Source: CAVPRW01 sp046727435 [NCBI: bacterium] (GTDB taxonomy: Bacteria; Tectomicrobia; Entotheonellia; J063). Taken from it: a stretch of 13,144 nt of DNA. The position numbers and the translations under genes are program-made. Positions 1-7,465 of the stretch are shown one piece after another (within the stretch, counting starts at the first letter, position 1; every line of letters begins with the position of its first letter). Under the pieces are notes generated by a model, which was not told where the DNA came from, ran no database searches, and saw nothing but the letters and a program-made list of their open reading frames with translations. The stretch is from positions 1-13,144 of the forward strand of contig JBKPCR010000105.1 in NCBI GenBank assembly GCA_046727435.1, read 5' to 3'.

Positions 1-696
1 GTGTGCAAAGTTCCGCTCCCTGATAAAGCTGGAGAACAGGTCGCGCGCCTGCTGTAGGATCTGCGGGCTGATCGATTGCGGGTAGGCGACCACCATCGTA
101 GCGCGCGAGCCAGCTGGTCCGGGGGAGATCTGTGCCCGCACTTCTTGAATGGATTGCTCGATGGTGCGCGCTCGTAGCGCCACCTCTACCGCGCTCACCT
201 TCGGGCTGGCCACGGTCAGCATCAGGGCGGCGGTGTCCCCGAAGTTGTCGTTGAATTGGATCGGTCCTGCCCCCTGCGGCAGGTTCGTGATGCCGTTCAG
301 CTTGAGGTTGATGTCGTTGAACTGCTTCTTCGTGTCCTGAATGTCCTCTCCGAGCTGGACTGTCACCACGGAGACGCCGGGAAGTGTGACCGACTTGAGA
401 CCAAAGTTTGTCGGGTCCGGGGGATGGATGGTGTCGTTCTAAGCGCTCGTCGTTTCAATCTGCCGCGTCACCAATTGTTCGATCTTCTTGGCGCTCATCC
501 CTGGCCATGGCGTAATCGCAGTTGCCACGCGCTCCGGAATGTCGGGGTCCTTGCGCTTGGGCATGTGGAGGTACCCATAGATCCCCCAGAGAATCACACC
601 TAGCATCAGGATCCAGGCAATCGTTCGGTTTTCCGTGAAGAACCGGGTGGTATTATGCGTCCTCTGAACACGCTCGGCATCTCTCACATGCGCCAT
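1..696 (-). pseudogene. RND efflux pump, N-terminal part, interrupted by in-frame TAG
   Basis: This is the inner-membrane proton-antiport pump of a tripartite efflux system (AcrB/MexB superfamily), cut by the left window edge. The ATG at 696 is preceded by GAGGAAA at good spacing. I prefer it to an upstream TTG at 711 that lacks such a site. The first 85 codons show a charged N-terminus, a first membrane helix (IAWILMLGVILWGIYGYL) and the family segment MPKRKDPDIPERVATAITPW, then VTRQIETT. A TAG follows at 439-441. The same frame then runs open to base 1 for 146 codons with typical porter-domain sequence (NDTIHPPDPTNFGLKSVTLP, then VSVVTVQLGEDIQDTKKQFN). Homologous sequence has no break here, and CAG to TAG would explain it. 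It follows the adaptor gene by 18 bases. As written the product would be 85 residues and non-functional. A sequencing error is the main alternative. Confidence 0.85.
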
Positions 697-714
697 GGGG
701 TGTTTCCTCAATGG

Positions 715-1920
715 CTAGGGGATCACGCGGACTTGGTCGCCATCCACCAGCAAGGTGGTGCCGGTAGTGATGACGCGGTCCCCAACCCGCACGCCTTCGG
801 GAACGGCGATCATGTCCCCGTATACGGTGCCCACTTTGACGTGGCGCAGGCGCGCTACCTCTTTACCAGGTTGCCCTTCGATGACGAAGACGGCGTAGCC
901 TGCAGGGTTGTCCGGCGGCCGTACGATGGCACTGAGCGGTACCACAGGCATGGGGTCCGCCAGCTGCCCGCCTGGAACCTGCAGGGATGCCACCATGCCA
1001 GGTCTAAGCTGGTTCTGTGGGTTGGGGACGGTGATTTCGATGCTGAACACCCGGGTCTGCGGATCGGCCGCCGGGGTGATGGCGGTGCCGTGACCGGGAA
1101 ATTCCGTGCCGGGCACCGACTCTGTGGTGATCGTGAGTGGGCTGCCCAATTGCAACTGGCGTTGCATCACGTCCGGCACGCCAAACACCACCTTCACCGA
1201 CCTGACATCGGCGATAGAGAACCCAACCGTCCCAGCCGCGACGAAGGACCCGACGTCGATATTCCGTTGCAGGATGACCCCATCCATCCGGGCCTTCAAG
1301 GAGGAGTCCCCAAGGTTGATCTCCGCTTGCTTGAGCTGGGCCGCTGCCGCTGCGACCTTACCCTGTGTGGCCGCGACTTGCGCTTTGGCTTCGTTCACCG
1401 AGGCTTGTGAGGCGGCGAAATTTTCGTTATAGCCATCATAGTCAGCCTTGGTCATGCTCTGCGTCGCCAGGAGGTTGGTGGCGCGCTCAAAGTCGAGCTG
1501 GGCTTTGGTTAAGCCCTCTTGGGCCTTCGCCAGATTTGCTTTGGCTTGTTGCCAGGTGGCCTGGGCCGTTGCCAGTTGCGCTTTGGCCTGGTTCACATCT
1601 TCCTGATAATCGATTTGACGCACTTGCGCCAATACAGTCGCCTTCGTGACCCAATCGCCGCCCTGCACATCCCGCATCCGGCCGTCGGCACCTTTGACCT
1701 GGAGAACGTCCTCGATATAGCCGGCGACTTTGAAGGCGAGATTTACCTGGGTATACGGATTGATGTTCGCCGAATAGCGCTGCCCACTGCTCGTGACATG
1801 TGATTGCACCGCCTGCACTCGCACCGGCGTGGGTGGTTTTTCCGCGGATCTACCCGGGTTGTCAGCACCCAGAAGCGTCGCACAGGCGAGGCATCCGATG
1901 CTCAGCCATGTGGACCGCAT
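715..1920 (-). CDS. RND efflux periplasmic adaptor (membrane fusion protein, HlyD/AcrA family)
   Basis: This 401-residue adaptor links an RND pump to a TolC channel. The ATG at 1920 sits behind GGGGGAGGA, three bases after the stop of the TolC gene, so the genes are translationally close. Residues 1-26 form a short export signal; a cysteine-rich stretch (C10, C13) might be a weak lipobox, but the motif is not canonical. Two half-lipoyl segments lie near 63-100 and 208-238. They flank a long alanine/glutamine-rich coiled-coil hairpin (about 105-204) that would contact the TolC tip. Beta-barrel and membrane-proximal domains follow to the C-terminus (LLVDGDQVRVIP). Length and domain order are normal for the family. 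It is the only one of the three efflux genes without a visible lesion. It ends with TAG, which shows TAG is used as a real stop in this genome. Confidence 0.93.
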   Translation of the reverse strand: MRSTWLSIGCLACATLLGADNPGRSAEKPPTPVRVQAVQSHVTSSGQRYSANINPYTQVNLAFKVAGYIEDVLQVKGADGRMRDVQGGDWVTKATVLAQVRQIDYQEDVNQAKAQLATAQATWQQAKANLAKAQEGLTKAQLDFERATNLLATQSMTKADYDGYNENFAASQASVNEAKAQVAATQGKVAAAAAQLKQAEINLGDSSLKARMDGVILQRNIDVGSFVAAGTVGFSIADVRSVKVVFGVPDVMQRQLQLGSPLTITTESVPGTEFPGHGTAITPAADPQTRVFSIEITVPNPQNQLRPGMVASLQVPGGQLADPMPVVPLSAIVRPPDNPAGYAVFVIEGQPGKEVARLRHVKVGTVYGDMIAVPEGVRVGDRVITTGTTLLVDGDQVRVIP

Positions 1921-1923
1921 GAT

Positions 1924-3263
1924 TCATTCCTCCCCCAGAGCACGCTCGAAGTTCGCCTTGGCTGTCCAGAACGACGAGAGGGCTTGCTGATACTGCTGGT
2001 TCGCCTGCGCCAGCGCGGCTTGATCCTGCAGCACGTTTTGCAGCAACGCGGTTTTCTGTTGATATTGATTCATCGCCTCCCGTAGGGTCTCCCGCGCTGC
2101 CTCCTGCGCCACACGGGCGGCGCGCAGCTGCTCCCGTGTCGCCTTTAGCGTGCGGAACTGATTGTTGATGTCCATCAACACCTGACGCTCAGTATCCTGA
2201 ACAGTGTTGCTCGCCTGCTCCATCGCCTTACGCCGTTCGGCCATCTCCGCGTTCTTCCGACCCCAGTCATAGATGTCCCAGGAGAACTCCAGGCCTGCGT
2301 AGGCGATATTTTTGGGCAGCTCGTCGCTGGTAATGGGTGAGAGGTAGCGGACGACAAGGCTCAGGTCGGGGATGTACTCCGATTGCTTAATACGGACTTT
2401 GTAGTTGGCTTCTGTCACCTGCAGCTGCGCGTTCTTGATCTCCGGCCGTTGCTGGAGCGCTCGGGCCTGGGCTGCGGCGAGATCGTTCTCGAATGGGGTG
2501 GCTTCCGGCGCCGGGTTGACACGGAAGGGGTCCGGATGTCACGCCCCAGCAGCTCGTTGACCTGTTCCTGTTGCGAAGCGAGCGTGTTCCGCTGGGTGAC
2601 CGCCTGGTACTCGGCGTTGGCCAGTTGGGACTTCACGCTCAGACTTTGGGATTTCAGCGCCGTCTGCTGCTTCATGTAGTTCTCTGTGATTCGGTCCAGC
2701 TCGCGCAAGGATGCAATGTTCTCCTCAGTCGCCTCGAGGGCACTCTGCGTCTGGAGCAATGTATAGTATGCTTGCTTGACATCGAACACCACGGTTTGCT
2801 GTTGCAAGCGGAGCTGCTGGAGTGCCACGTCTCGCTTGGCCTCGAACTCCTGGATGTCCAACCCGATGCGGTAGAGCTGTGACAGCGGCTGGGAGGCTTG
2901 CGCGAGGATGTCCGTCTTGAATCCCGCGGAGGTTTGCAGCGTCGTTCTGCTCGCGGGGATGGGACCGGTGGCGCGGAATGTGCCAAAGGCGCCCTCATTG
3001 AAGGTCAAGTCGATCGGGGTGAGCAGATGGGACTCGATCAGGGCAAGCTTGAGGGACGGCAGACGCTTGGTCCGCACCGCGGTGAGCTTGTCTTCGGATT
3101 GTCCTACTCCCAGGATGGCGTTCTTCACATTCACGTTGTTCTGGAGCGCGAGCGCCACCGCTTGTGCTACCGTCAGCACGTCACTGGGAGGGGAGCTGGT
3201 CTGTTGGCACCAAGCCGCCGGAGGAATGGCAAGCACCATACAGAGAACGGTACATCGGATCAT
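1924..3263 (-). pseudogene. TolC-like outer membrane efflux protein, split by a -1 frameshift
   Basis: This encodes the outer-membrane channel of the efflux system. The ATG at 3263 follows GAGGAGG at seven bases. It starts with a Sec-type signal (MIRCTVLCMVLAIPPAAWCQ). Then comes a TolC repeat with LTVAQAVALALQNNVNVKNA and long helical stretches. The reading frame is right until GRDIRTP. After that the frame from 3263 turns into arginine/serine-rich nonsense and stops at 2415. The correct continuation (FRVNPAPEATPFENDL, then QQRPEIKNAQLQVTEANYKV) is in the next frame and runs to TGA at 1924. The switch lies at the GGGG run at 2527-2530 (CCCC on the coding strand), consistent with loss of one C. 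Restored, the protein would be about 446 residues, normal for the family, with a second repeat containing DIYDWGRKNAEMAERR. Recent mutation or a homopolymer sequencing error are both possible. Confidence 0.9.
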
Positions 3264-3311
3264 TCAAGACCTCCTCATCGCCTTTCCGAAAAGACATGTT
3301 AAGGATCGAGA

Positions 3312-3325
3312 TGCGTTGCAACGCA
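3312..3325. promoter_or_regulatory. 14-bp perfect palindrome upstream of the efflux operon, candidate operator
   Basis: TGCGTTGCAACGCA is perfectly self-complementary and lies about 50 bases before the TolC-gene ATG. Position and form suit a repressor site (TetR or MarR type) for an efflux operon, but no regulator gene is adjacent and I could not place a convincing -35/-10 pair beside it. Operator function is inference. Confidence 0.4.
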
Positions 3326-3551
3326 CCAGCAGCAACTTTGATAGAGAAGTTCCATGCATAGAGGGCACTCGGTGAACGAACGTAGTCGACCTTCCGCTAG
3401 GTGGGCTTCCTTGCATGCCATTCTTCTATATTAATGTTACCGCATCAACAATTCCACCTGTCCTGCTTTTCGTTTTGACGACGGCCTACAACGCATACAA
3501 ATCTTTCTGCTTCATGACCTCCCTGCGCTGTCCTGTGTCAGAGAACAATGC

Positions 3552-3566
3552 TCGACCTCAGGTCGA
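3552..3566. promoter_or_regulatory. Inverted repeat with a nearby half-site copy
   Basis: Seven-base arms TCGACCT and AGGTCGA flank a single base. The arm with its 5' neighbours (GCTCGACCT, 3550-3558) is repeated directly at 3584-3592, 34 bases on. One full site plus one half site suggests a dimeric DNA-binding protein. No gene for such a protein is seen nearby, so this stays tentative. Confidence 0.35.
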
Positions 3567-3678
3567 TAATCCACTCCGTCCTCGCTCGACCTGATTAAGT
3601 GGGTTCACTGAATAGACCCAGTTGGACCGGCAAGTCCGGGTCGGGTAGGACGGGCCGTTGATCCCAGATGCCCGGGCA

Positions 3679-4485
3679 TCATTCGGATTTCGGATCTCTC
3701 TGTTGGAGAGCCTGAGCTAGCCTCAATCCCACCAACTGCGCCACGATCACCGCGATGTAGAACTGTCCGAACATGGCTTCAAGCCATGTGAGCGAGGTTA
3801 CAGGTGAACTGTTGGGGGTGATGTCGCCTGAGCCCAGGCTGGTCAGCGTCACGAAGCTGTAGTCAACGAACAGCGACTGCCGCGTATACCGACTGGCCAA
3901 CTGTCCTGCGATGTCCTGATGCATGCTGAAAGAGCCAGGGAAGAAGAGCTCGACAAGCAGATAAAGATTTCCCCAGACGATGCCTGCAAGCAGATAGCCG
4001 CAGATGGCGCCGATCACATCGTCAGCCTAGACTATCTTGCGATCGAGAATGCCGCGCAGAATCATCGCCCCTGCGAAGCCGAGGAATGCCACCAGGAAGC
4101 CATGATGGATCACCCCCAAGGCTGTCTCGCACCTTGCCGGCAAGATGTATGGCGCCCAGCCACCGACAAGCACCGGCAATCCAATCACCATGGATACGAG
4201 TCGGTCGCGCCGTCGCTGGAAAACGATAAAAAAAACGGTAAACACTATCAGGGTGCGCAGAACATCGTAGATGATCAAGCCGGCCAGGAACCCACGTGCC
4301 AGCGGTTGCACCACGATTGTAAGCACCAGGGTCAGCAACAGCACCAGGTGTTTTCGCACCCGTAGTCGGTTCAGGAGCGAAGTCTTTTCATCTTGATCCC
4401 TGGCGGCGGTGGGCTCTGCAGTAAGGCGCGCCGTGCCCGCGCCTGAATGTCCGCCGCGCCACCCGAGAGGAGGTGCTCTGGCCAT
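3679..4485 (-). pseudogene. Six-helix ion channel (Ion_trans_2-like), split by in-frame TAG
   Basis: Two open stretches in one frame, separated only by TAG at 4027-4029, make one channel gene. The first part holds four membrane helices (HLVLLLTLVLTIVVQPLA; LIIYDVLRTLIVFTVFFIVF; SMVIGLPVLVGGWAPYIL; HHGFLVAFLGFAGAMIL). It ends LDRKIV, then TAG. The frame continues ADDVIGAICGYLLAGIVW (helix 5), a pore loop VTLTSLGSGDITP, and a last helix FYIAVIVAQLVGLRLAQAL. The pore loop resembles the potassium-channel filter TxGYGD, but serine replaces tyrosine, so selectivity is uncertain. The start is unclear: the ATG at 4485 is the first plausible one in frame and overlaps the divergent GNAT start, with no clear ribosome site. 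A start nearer NRLRVRKH is possible. As written the first product lacks the pore, and the pore half would need its own start. Confidence 0.75.
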
Positions 4486-5224
4486 GTCTGAGACAACACC
4501 ATCCCTGAGCATCCGGCATACCGAGCCGCGCGATGTTCCCGGCATCGTGGCTCTCTGTCAGCGGGTCTACCCCGATACTCCCCCCTGGCGCCCCGACCAG
4601 TTGCACTCGCATCTTCAGGTCTTTCCCGAGGGTCAGTTCGTGGCCGTGGAAGGCGTCGAGCAACGGGTGGTCGGCATGGCGGCGTGCTGCATCGTGAATT
4701 GGGATCACTACCATCTGCTAGATAGTTGGGAGACCTTTACCGCCGATGGCATGTTCACCAATCATGATCCCATTCAAGGGCGCACGTTGTACGGGGCAGA
4801 GATCATCGTCGATCCGGAGCTTCAGGGGCATGGGATCGGCAGCCGCCTGTGGGGGACCCACCAGTCGCTCGCCGAACACTGGGGCCTGCGGCGCATCCGC
4901 GGTGGGGGGCGTCTGCGGGACTATCATACCTACGCCCACCAATTGACGGCCGCCGATTACGTGCTCCAGGTCGTGCAGGGCTTATTATGGGACCGGACGC
5001 TCAGCGTCTGGCTGCACGAGGCCTGCCATGTGCTGGCTGTGGTACCGCACTACCTGAGCGGTGACCCGGAGACGCTCGGCTACGCCGCCGTCACCGAGTG
5101 GCTCAATCCGGAAGTGGTCCAGCCCGAACACTATACCGGTCGGCCCACCGACTACTTGCACCCGTCGGCACAGACGCCAGCCCTCGACCAGCCCGCTGGC
5201 AGCAGGGGGCCAGCGAAGACCTAA
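4484..5224 (+). CDS. GNAT-family N-acetyltransferase
   Basis: This 246-residue protein has a GNAT fold. The acetyl-CoA pyrophosphate-binding motif is VDPELQGHGIGSRLW at about 109-123 (Q/R-x-x-G-x-G/A pattern). N-terminal SIRHTEPRDVPGIVALCQ matches strands and helix 1 of the family. The C-terminal part (GGRLRDYHTYAHQLTAADYV, later YLSGDPETLGYAAVTEWLNP) resembles the large acetyltransferases found beside or fused to CoA-transferases or carbon-nitrogen hydrolases. The ATG at 4484 is chosen because GAGAGGAGGT lies just upstream and homology starts there. It is followed after 36 bases by the CoA-transferase gene in the same direction, so the two are probably co-transcribed. Substrate is unknown; protein lysine or small-molecule acetylation linked to acyl-CoA metabolism is a reasonable guess. 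It appears intact. Confidence 0.88.
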   Translation: MSETTPSLSIRHTEPRDVPGIVALCQRVYPDTPPWRPDQLHSHLQVFPEGQFVAVEGVEQRVVGMAACCIVNWDHYHLLDSWETFTADGMFTNHDPIQGRTLYGAEIIVDPELQGHGIGSRLWGTHQSLAEHWGLRRIRGGGRLRDYHTYAHQLTAADYVLQVVQGLLWDRTLSVWLHEACHVLAVVPHYLSGDPETLGYAAVTEWLNPEVVQPEHYTGRPTDYLHPSAQTPALDQPAGSRGPAKT

Positions 5225-5260
5225 CGCCTTGGATGGGGTACGATTGAGGAAGGATAGCCT

Positions 5261-6235
5261 GTGAGCCGATCCCAGGATCTCTATCAGGCCAAGCGGACCG
5301 CCGCGGCCGAGGCGGTGACGGCGGTGCCACGCACCTGCAATCTGGTGCTCGGGGCCTTTTCGGCCCAGCCGCCGGCACTCATGCGGGCCGTCGCAGATCG
5401 GGTACGGGCCGGCGCCCACGACGTGATCCGCCTGTACTATATGGGTTCGTCGCCGGCCATGGGCGAAACGCTGCTGCAATATGACTTGATGCCGGTAGTC
5501 AAGCCGCATCCAGCCTTTATCTGGCCGCTGGAACGTGCCCTCGAAGCCGAGGGGCGACGGCACCAGACGCAGACGATCTTCTACGTGCCGGCGTCCTTTA
5601 GTTCGGTACCCAAGCTTTTCTCGGAGTACATCCATCCCGACGTTGTGCTGCTACAGGTGTCGCCGATGGATCGGGCCGGCTATTTTAGCCTGGGGACGAT
5701 CAACGCCTATAGCTTGGCTTCAGCACGGGCCTGCGACCACCTTCTCGTGGAGGTCAACGAGCGCATGCCGCGCACCTTCGGTGAGGCTTTTTTGCACGTC
5801 TCAGAGGTGCACGCCATCGTTGAGCACACCTCGGCGCTCCCAGAGGTCCTGACGCCCCCGGCTGGGGAGATCGAGCGGCAGATCGGGCATGCCATCCTGG
5901 AGCTGGTGCCAGAGCGGGCGTGTGTCCAATTTGGGATTGGCAGTATCCCCAATGCTGTGGCAGCCATGTTAAAGGATCACCGCGACCTCGGCGTCAGTAT
6001 CATTACGGGCCATGCCACTGCCGACCAGGGTCAGGCCTCGCGCATCGTGCCGCGACTTGAGGGGCCGATCACTGATCCCCGCATGGACACGCAATATATC
6101 GTGACGGAGTACGGAGTATGCGATCTGCGCGGGAAATCGACGCGGGAGCGTGCGCTTGGCCTGATCGAGATCGCCCATCCGGATTACCGCCAGGAGCTTC
6201 TGACCCAGGCCAAAGAGCTGGGATACCTCACCTGA
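5261..6235 (+). CDS. Acetyl-CoA hydrolase/4-hydroxybutyrate CoA-transferase homologue with internal deletion
   Basis: The family moves CoA between acyl groups and carboxylates through a glutamyl-CoA intermediate. The GTG start follows GAGGAAGGA. Residues 1-245 match the N-terminal domain (VSPMDRAGYFSLGTINAY at 133-150; FGIGSIPNAVAAMLKDHRDL at 224-243). Residues 246-324 match the extreme C-terminal part (IITGHATADQGQASRIVP; YIVTEYGVCDLRGKSTRERA; IAHPDYRQELLTQAKELGYL). Full-length members have about 430-440 residues; this one has 324. The missing 110-120 residues would lie between V245 and S246, at bases 5993-5998. From memory of the family, that segment contains the catalytic glutamate (HSEM/HTEM) and the glycine-rich GGQxDF motif. 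The frame is kept, so it is a clean deletion rather than a frameshift. Classic CoA-transferase activity is doubtful. It may be a decayed gene or a binding/scaffold protein. It shares a likely operon with the GNAT gene. Confidence 0.82.
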   Translation: MSRSQDLYQAKRTAAAEAVTAVPRTCNLVLGAFSAQPPALMRAVADRVRAGAHDVIRLYYMGSSPAMGETLLQYDLMPVVKPHPAFIWPLERALEAEGRRHQTQTIFYVPASFSSVPKLFSEYIHPDVVLLQVSPMDRAGYFSLGTINAYSLASARACDHLLVEVNERMPRTFGEAFLHVSEVHAIVEHTSALPEVLTPPAGEIERQIGHAILELVPERACVQFGIGSIPNAVAAMLKDHRDLGVSIITGHATADQGQASRIVPRLEGPITDPRMDTQYIVTEYGVCDLRGKSTRERALGLIEIAHPDYRQELLTQAKELGYLT

Positions 6236-6360
6236 GGTCCGCCGCAGCTAGCGTGTGCCGAGTTCGCCGACGTCGTGGCTTGATCTGCTGCTAATGCTCG
6301 CAGGTGGGTGGCCGCACGCCGATCGAATACGGCTCCTTTGGCATGGTTCTTCTCCCATCC

Positions 6361-7296
6361 CTACTGTTGCCCTCTGCGCACGGCCTGCGGATTCGTCGAG
6401 CCTTCACCAAGGTAGACGCTGCGCTCCCACTGACGCTTCAGTGGGTCGCGCACGTGCAGCCCCATCCGGCCGATCTTCTCCAGCTCGATCTCGCAGAACT
6501 CGCCATCCTGCAGCGGGCTCAGGCCCTCGTGGTTAGTGCCACAGGCGATGACGTTGCCGGTGTGCAGGGTCATGATCCGGCTGGCGAACTCGATCAGCTC
6601 TGGCACCCGGTGCTCCATGTCGTCGGTGATGTAATCGTGATACAGCTCACCATTATTCCAGAAGCGCACCCGCAGCTTGTTGGGGTCGGGGATCTCATCC
6701 GCTGTGGTAATGCAAGGTCCGATGGGGGCAAAGGTGTCGAAGCTCTTGCCCATCCAGCTCCCGGCTCGCCATGTCCGCCTGCCCTCGCCGCGCGCCGAGA
6801 CATCGATGATGCCAGTGAAACCGAACACCGCCTTGCGCCAGTCCTCCGGCCTGACGTTCTTGGCCGGTCCCTTGATGACGATGCCCAGTTCCGCCTCGTG
6901 GTGGAAGACATAGGGCTCGGTGAACTCCGGCAGCACGATGGTATCGCCGTGGCCGATGACGGCATCCGGGTTCTTCAGGAACATGTTCAGGGGGCGGGGC
7001 TCCCGCTGGGCATGCTCCCAGTAGTTGCCGATGCAGCAGAGAATCTTGCCCGGCCGGGGCAGCGGTGGTCGCAGGCGCACGACATCCAGCGGCAAGGGCA
7101 GGGCGCTGACCGCCAGCCGCTCGACAGTGGGCCTCAGCGTGTCGAAGGCATCGATGATCTGTTCCATCAGATGCTGGGGAGAGTGGGCCACCAGCCCTGC
7201 GGTGGCGGATGAGACGTCCACGACCCCCACATCGGTCAGCACGCCGGGACGGATCCCCTGGCCCGCCCCCGGTCCCTCAAAGAGCACGAGTCGCAT
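6361..7296 (-). CDS. Fumarylacetoacetate hydrolase (FAH) family protein
   Basis: This 311-residue metalloenzyme of the FAH superfamily would act in late steps of aromatic or keto-acid catabolism: C-C hydrolysis, isomerisation or hydration of oxo-dienoates or acylpyruvates. The ATG at 7296 follows GGGAGG; a longer frame upstream lacks support. The N-terminal domain is MRLVLFEGPG. The catalytic domain starts near residue 83 (GKILCCIGNYWEHA). Metal ligands fit E134 and E136 in HHEAELGIVI and D165 in GFTGIIDVSAR. K184 lies in WMGKSFDTFAPIGP, and TGNVIACGTNHEGLSP (246-261) matches the C-terminal active-site loop. Length is normal. It is the last gene of the leftward catabolic cluster and has its own likely promoter at 7354-7382. 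The exact substrate cannot be told from sequence. Confidence 0.92.
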   Translation of the reverse strand: MRLVLFEGPGAGQGIRPGVLTDVGVVDVSSATAGLVAHSPQHLMEQIIDAFDTLRPTVERLAVSALPLPLDVVRLRPPLPRPGKILCCIGNYWEHAQREPRPLNMFLKNPDAVIGHGDTIVLPEFTEPYVFHHEAELGIVIKGPAKNVRPEDWRKAVFGFTGIIDVSARGEGRRTWRAGSWMGKSFDTFAPIGPCITTADEIPDPNKLRVRFWNNGELYHDYITDDMEHRVPELIEFASRIMTLHTGNVIACGTNHEGLSPLQDGEFCEIELEKIGRMGLHVRDPLKRQWERSVYLGEGSTNPQAVRRGQQ

Positions 7297-7353
7297 GTGG
7301 AACCTCCCATTCGTTGTCGTCGAATGTCTGGCGCCCAAAGGTACGGGAAAGCG

Positions 7354-7382
7354 AGTATATCATGGAAGGCGGAAGATGGCAC
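7354..7382 (-). promoter_or_regulatory. Candidate sigma70 promoter of the FAH-family gene
   Basis: On the minus strand a -35-like GTGCCA (7377-7382) lies 17 bases before a -10 TATACT (7354-7359, five of six to consensus). The predicted start near 7346 gives an untranslated leader of about 50 bases to the ATG at 7296. Confidence 0.5.
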
Positions 7383-7428
7383 ATCTACTCGAGTTAGGTG
7401 CTCTGCACAGAAGCCCAGCCGGTTCTAT

Positions 7429-7462
7429 GGGAGGAGGAGGGTCATGACGCGCTCCTCCTCCC
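7429..7462. repeat. Perfect 11-bp inverted repeat (stem-loop)
   Basis: GGGAGGAGGAG (7429-7439) pairs perfectly with CTCCTCCTCCC (7452-7462) across a 12-base loop that contains the palindrome TCATGA. There is no U-tract on either side, so it is not a standard intrinsic terminator. It lies just past the stop of the gene remnant at 7466-7603 and before the FAH promoter, where an mRNA 3'-end or processing hairpin would make sense. On the plus strand the left arm also looks like a strong ribosome site in front of a 12-codon frame, which I take as coincidence. Confidence 0.7.
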
Positions 7463-7465
7463 CAA

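Larger units (their letters stand above)
3264..3678. other. Intergenic region between efflux operon and channel gene
   Basis: No convincing gene on either strand in about 415 bases. It must hold the promoter of the leftward efflux operon. An AT-rich patch at 3424-3434 (minus strand TTAATATAGAA) is a possible -10 area, with no good -35. Palindromes stand out: 3312-3325, 3552-3566 (TCGACCT-C-AGGTCGA), and 3667-3680 (GATGCCCGGGCATC), which overlaps the channel stop codon. The 9-mer GCTCGACCT of the second palindrome recurs at 3584-3592. Confidence 0.6.

Noticed and set aside
655-1410. 251-codon plus-strand frame
   Set aside because: It lies antisense to the well-supported RND adaptor and has no family-like sequence or ribosome site; a shadow of high-GC coding DNA.
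3667-3680. Terminator of the channel gene at GATGCCCGGGCATC
   Set aside because: The palindrome overlaps the stop codon, has a tight loop and no U-tract follows on the minus strand.
439-4029. Genome-wide reassignment of TAG as a sense codon
   Set aside because: TAG is the natural end of the adaptor (715-717), FAH (6361-6363), trpS (12356-12358) and zinc-ribbon (12645-12647) genes at normal family lengths.
4395-4430. Promoter for the GNAT operon (TTGATC with TGCAGT)
   Set aside because: The -10 matches only three of six positions and the spacer is 18 bases; not better than chance in this sequence.
6304-7212. 302-codon plus-strand frame
   Set aside because: Antisense to the FAH-family gene, which has intact catalytic motifs; treated as a shadow.
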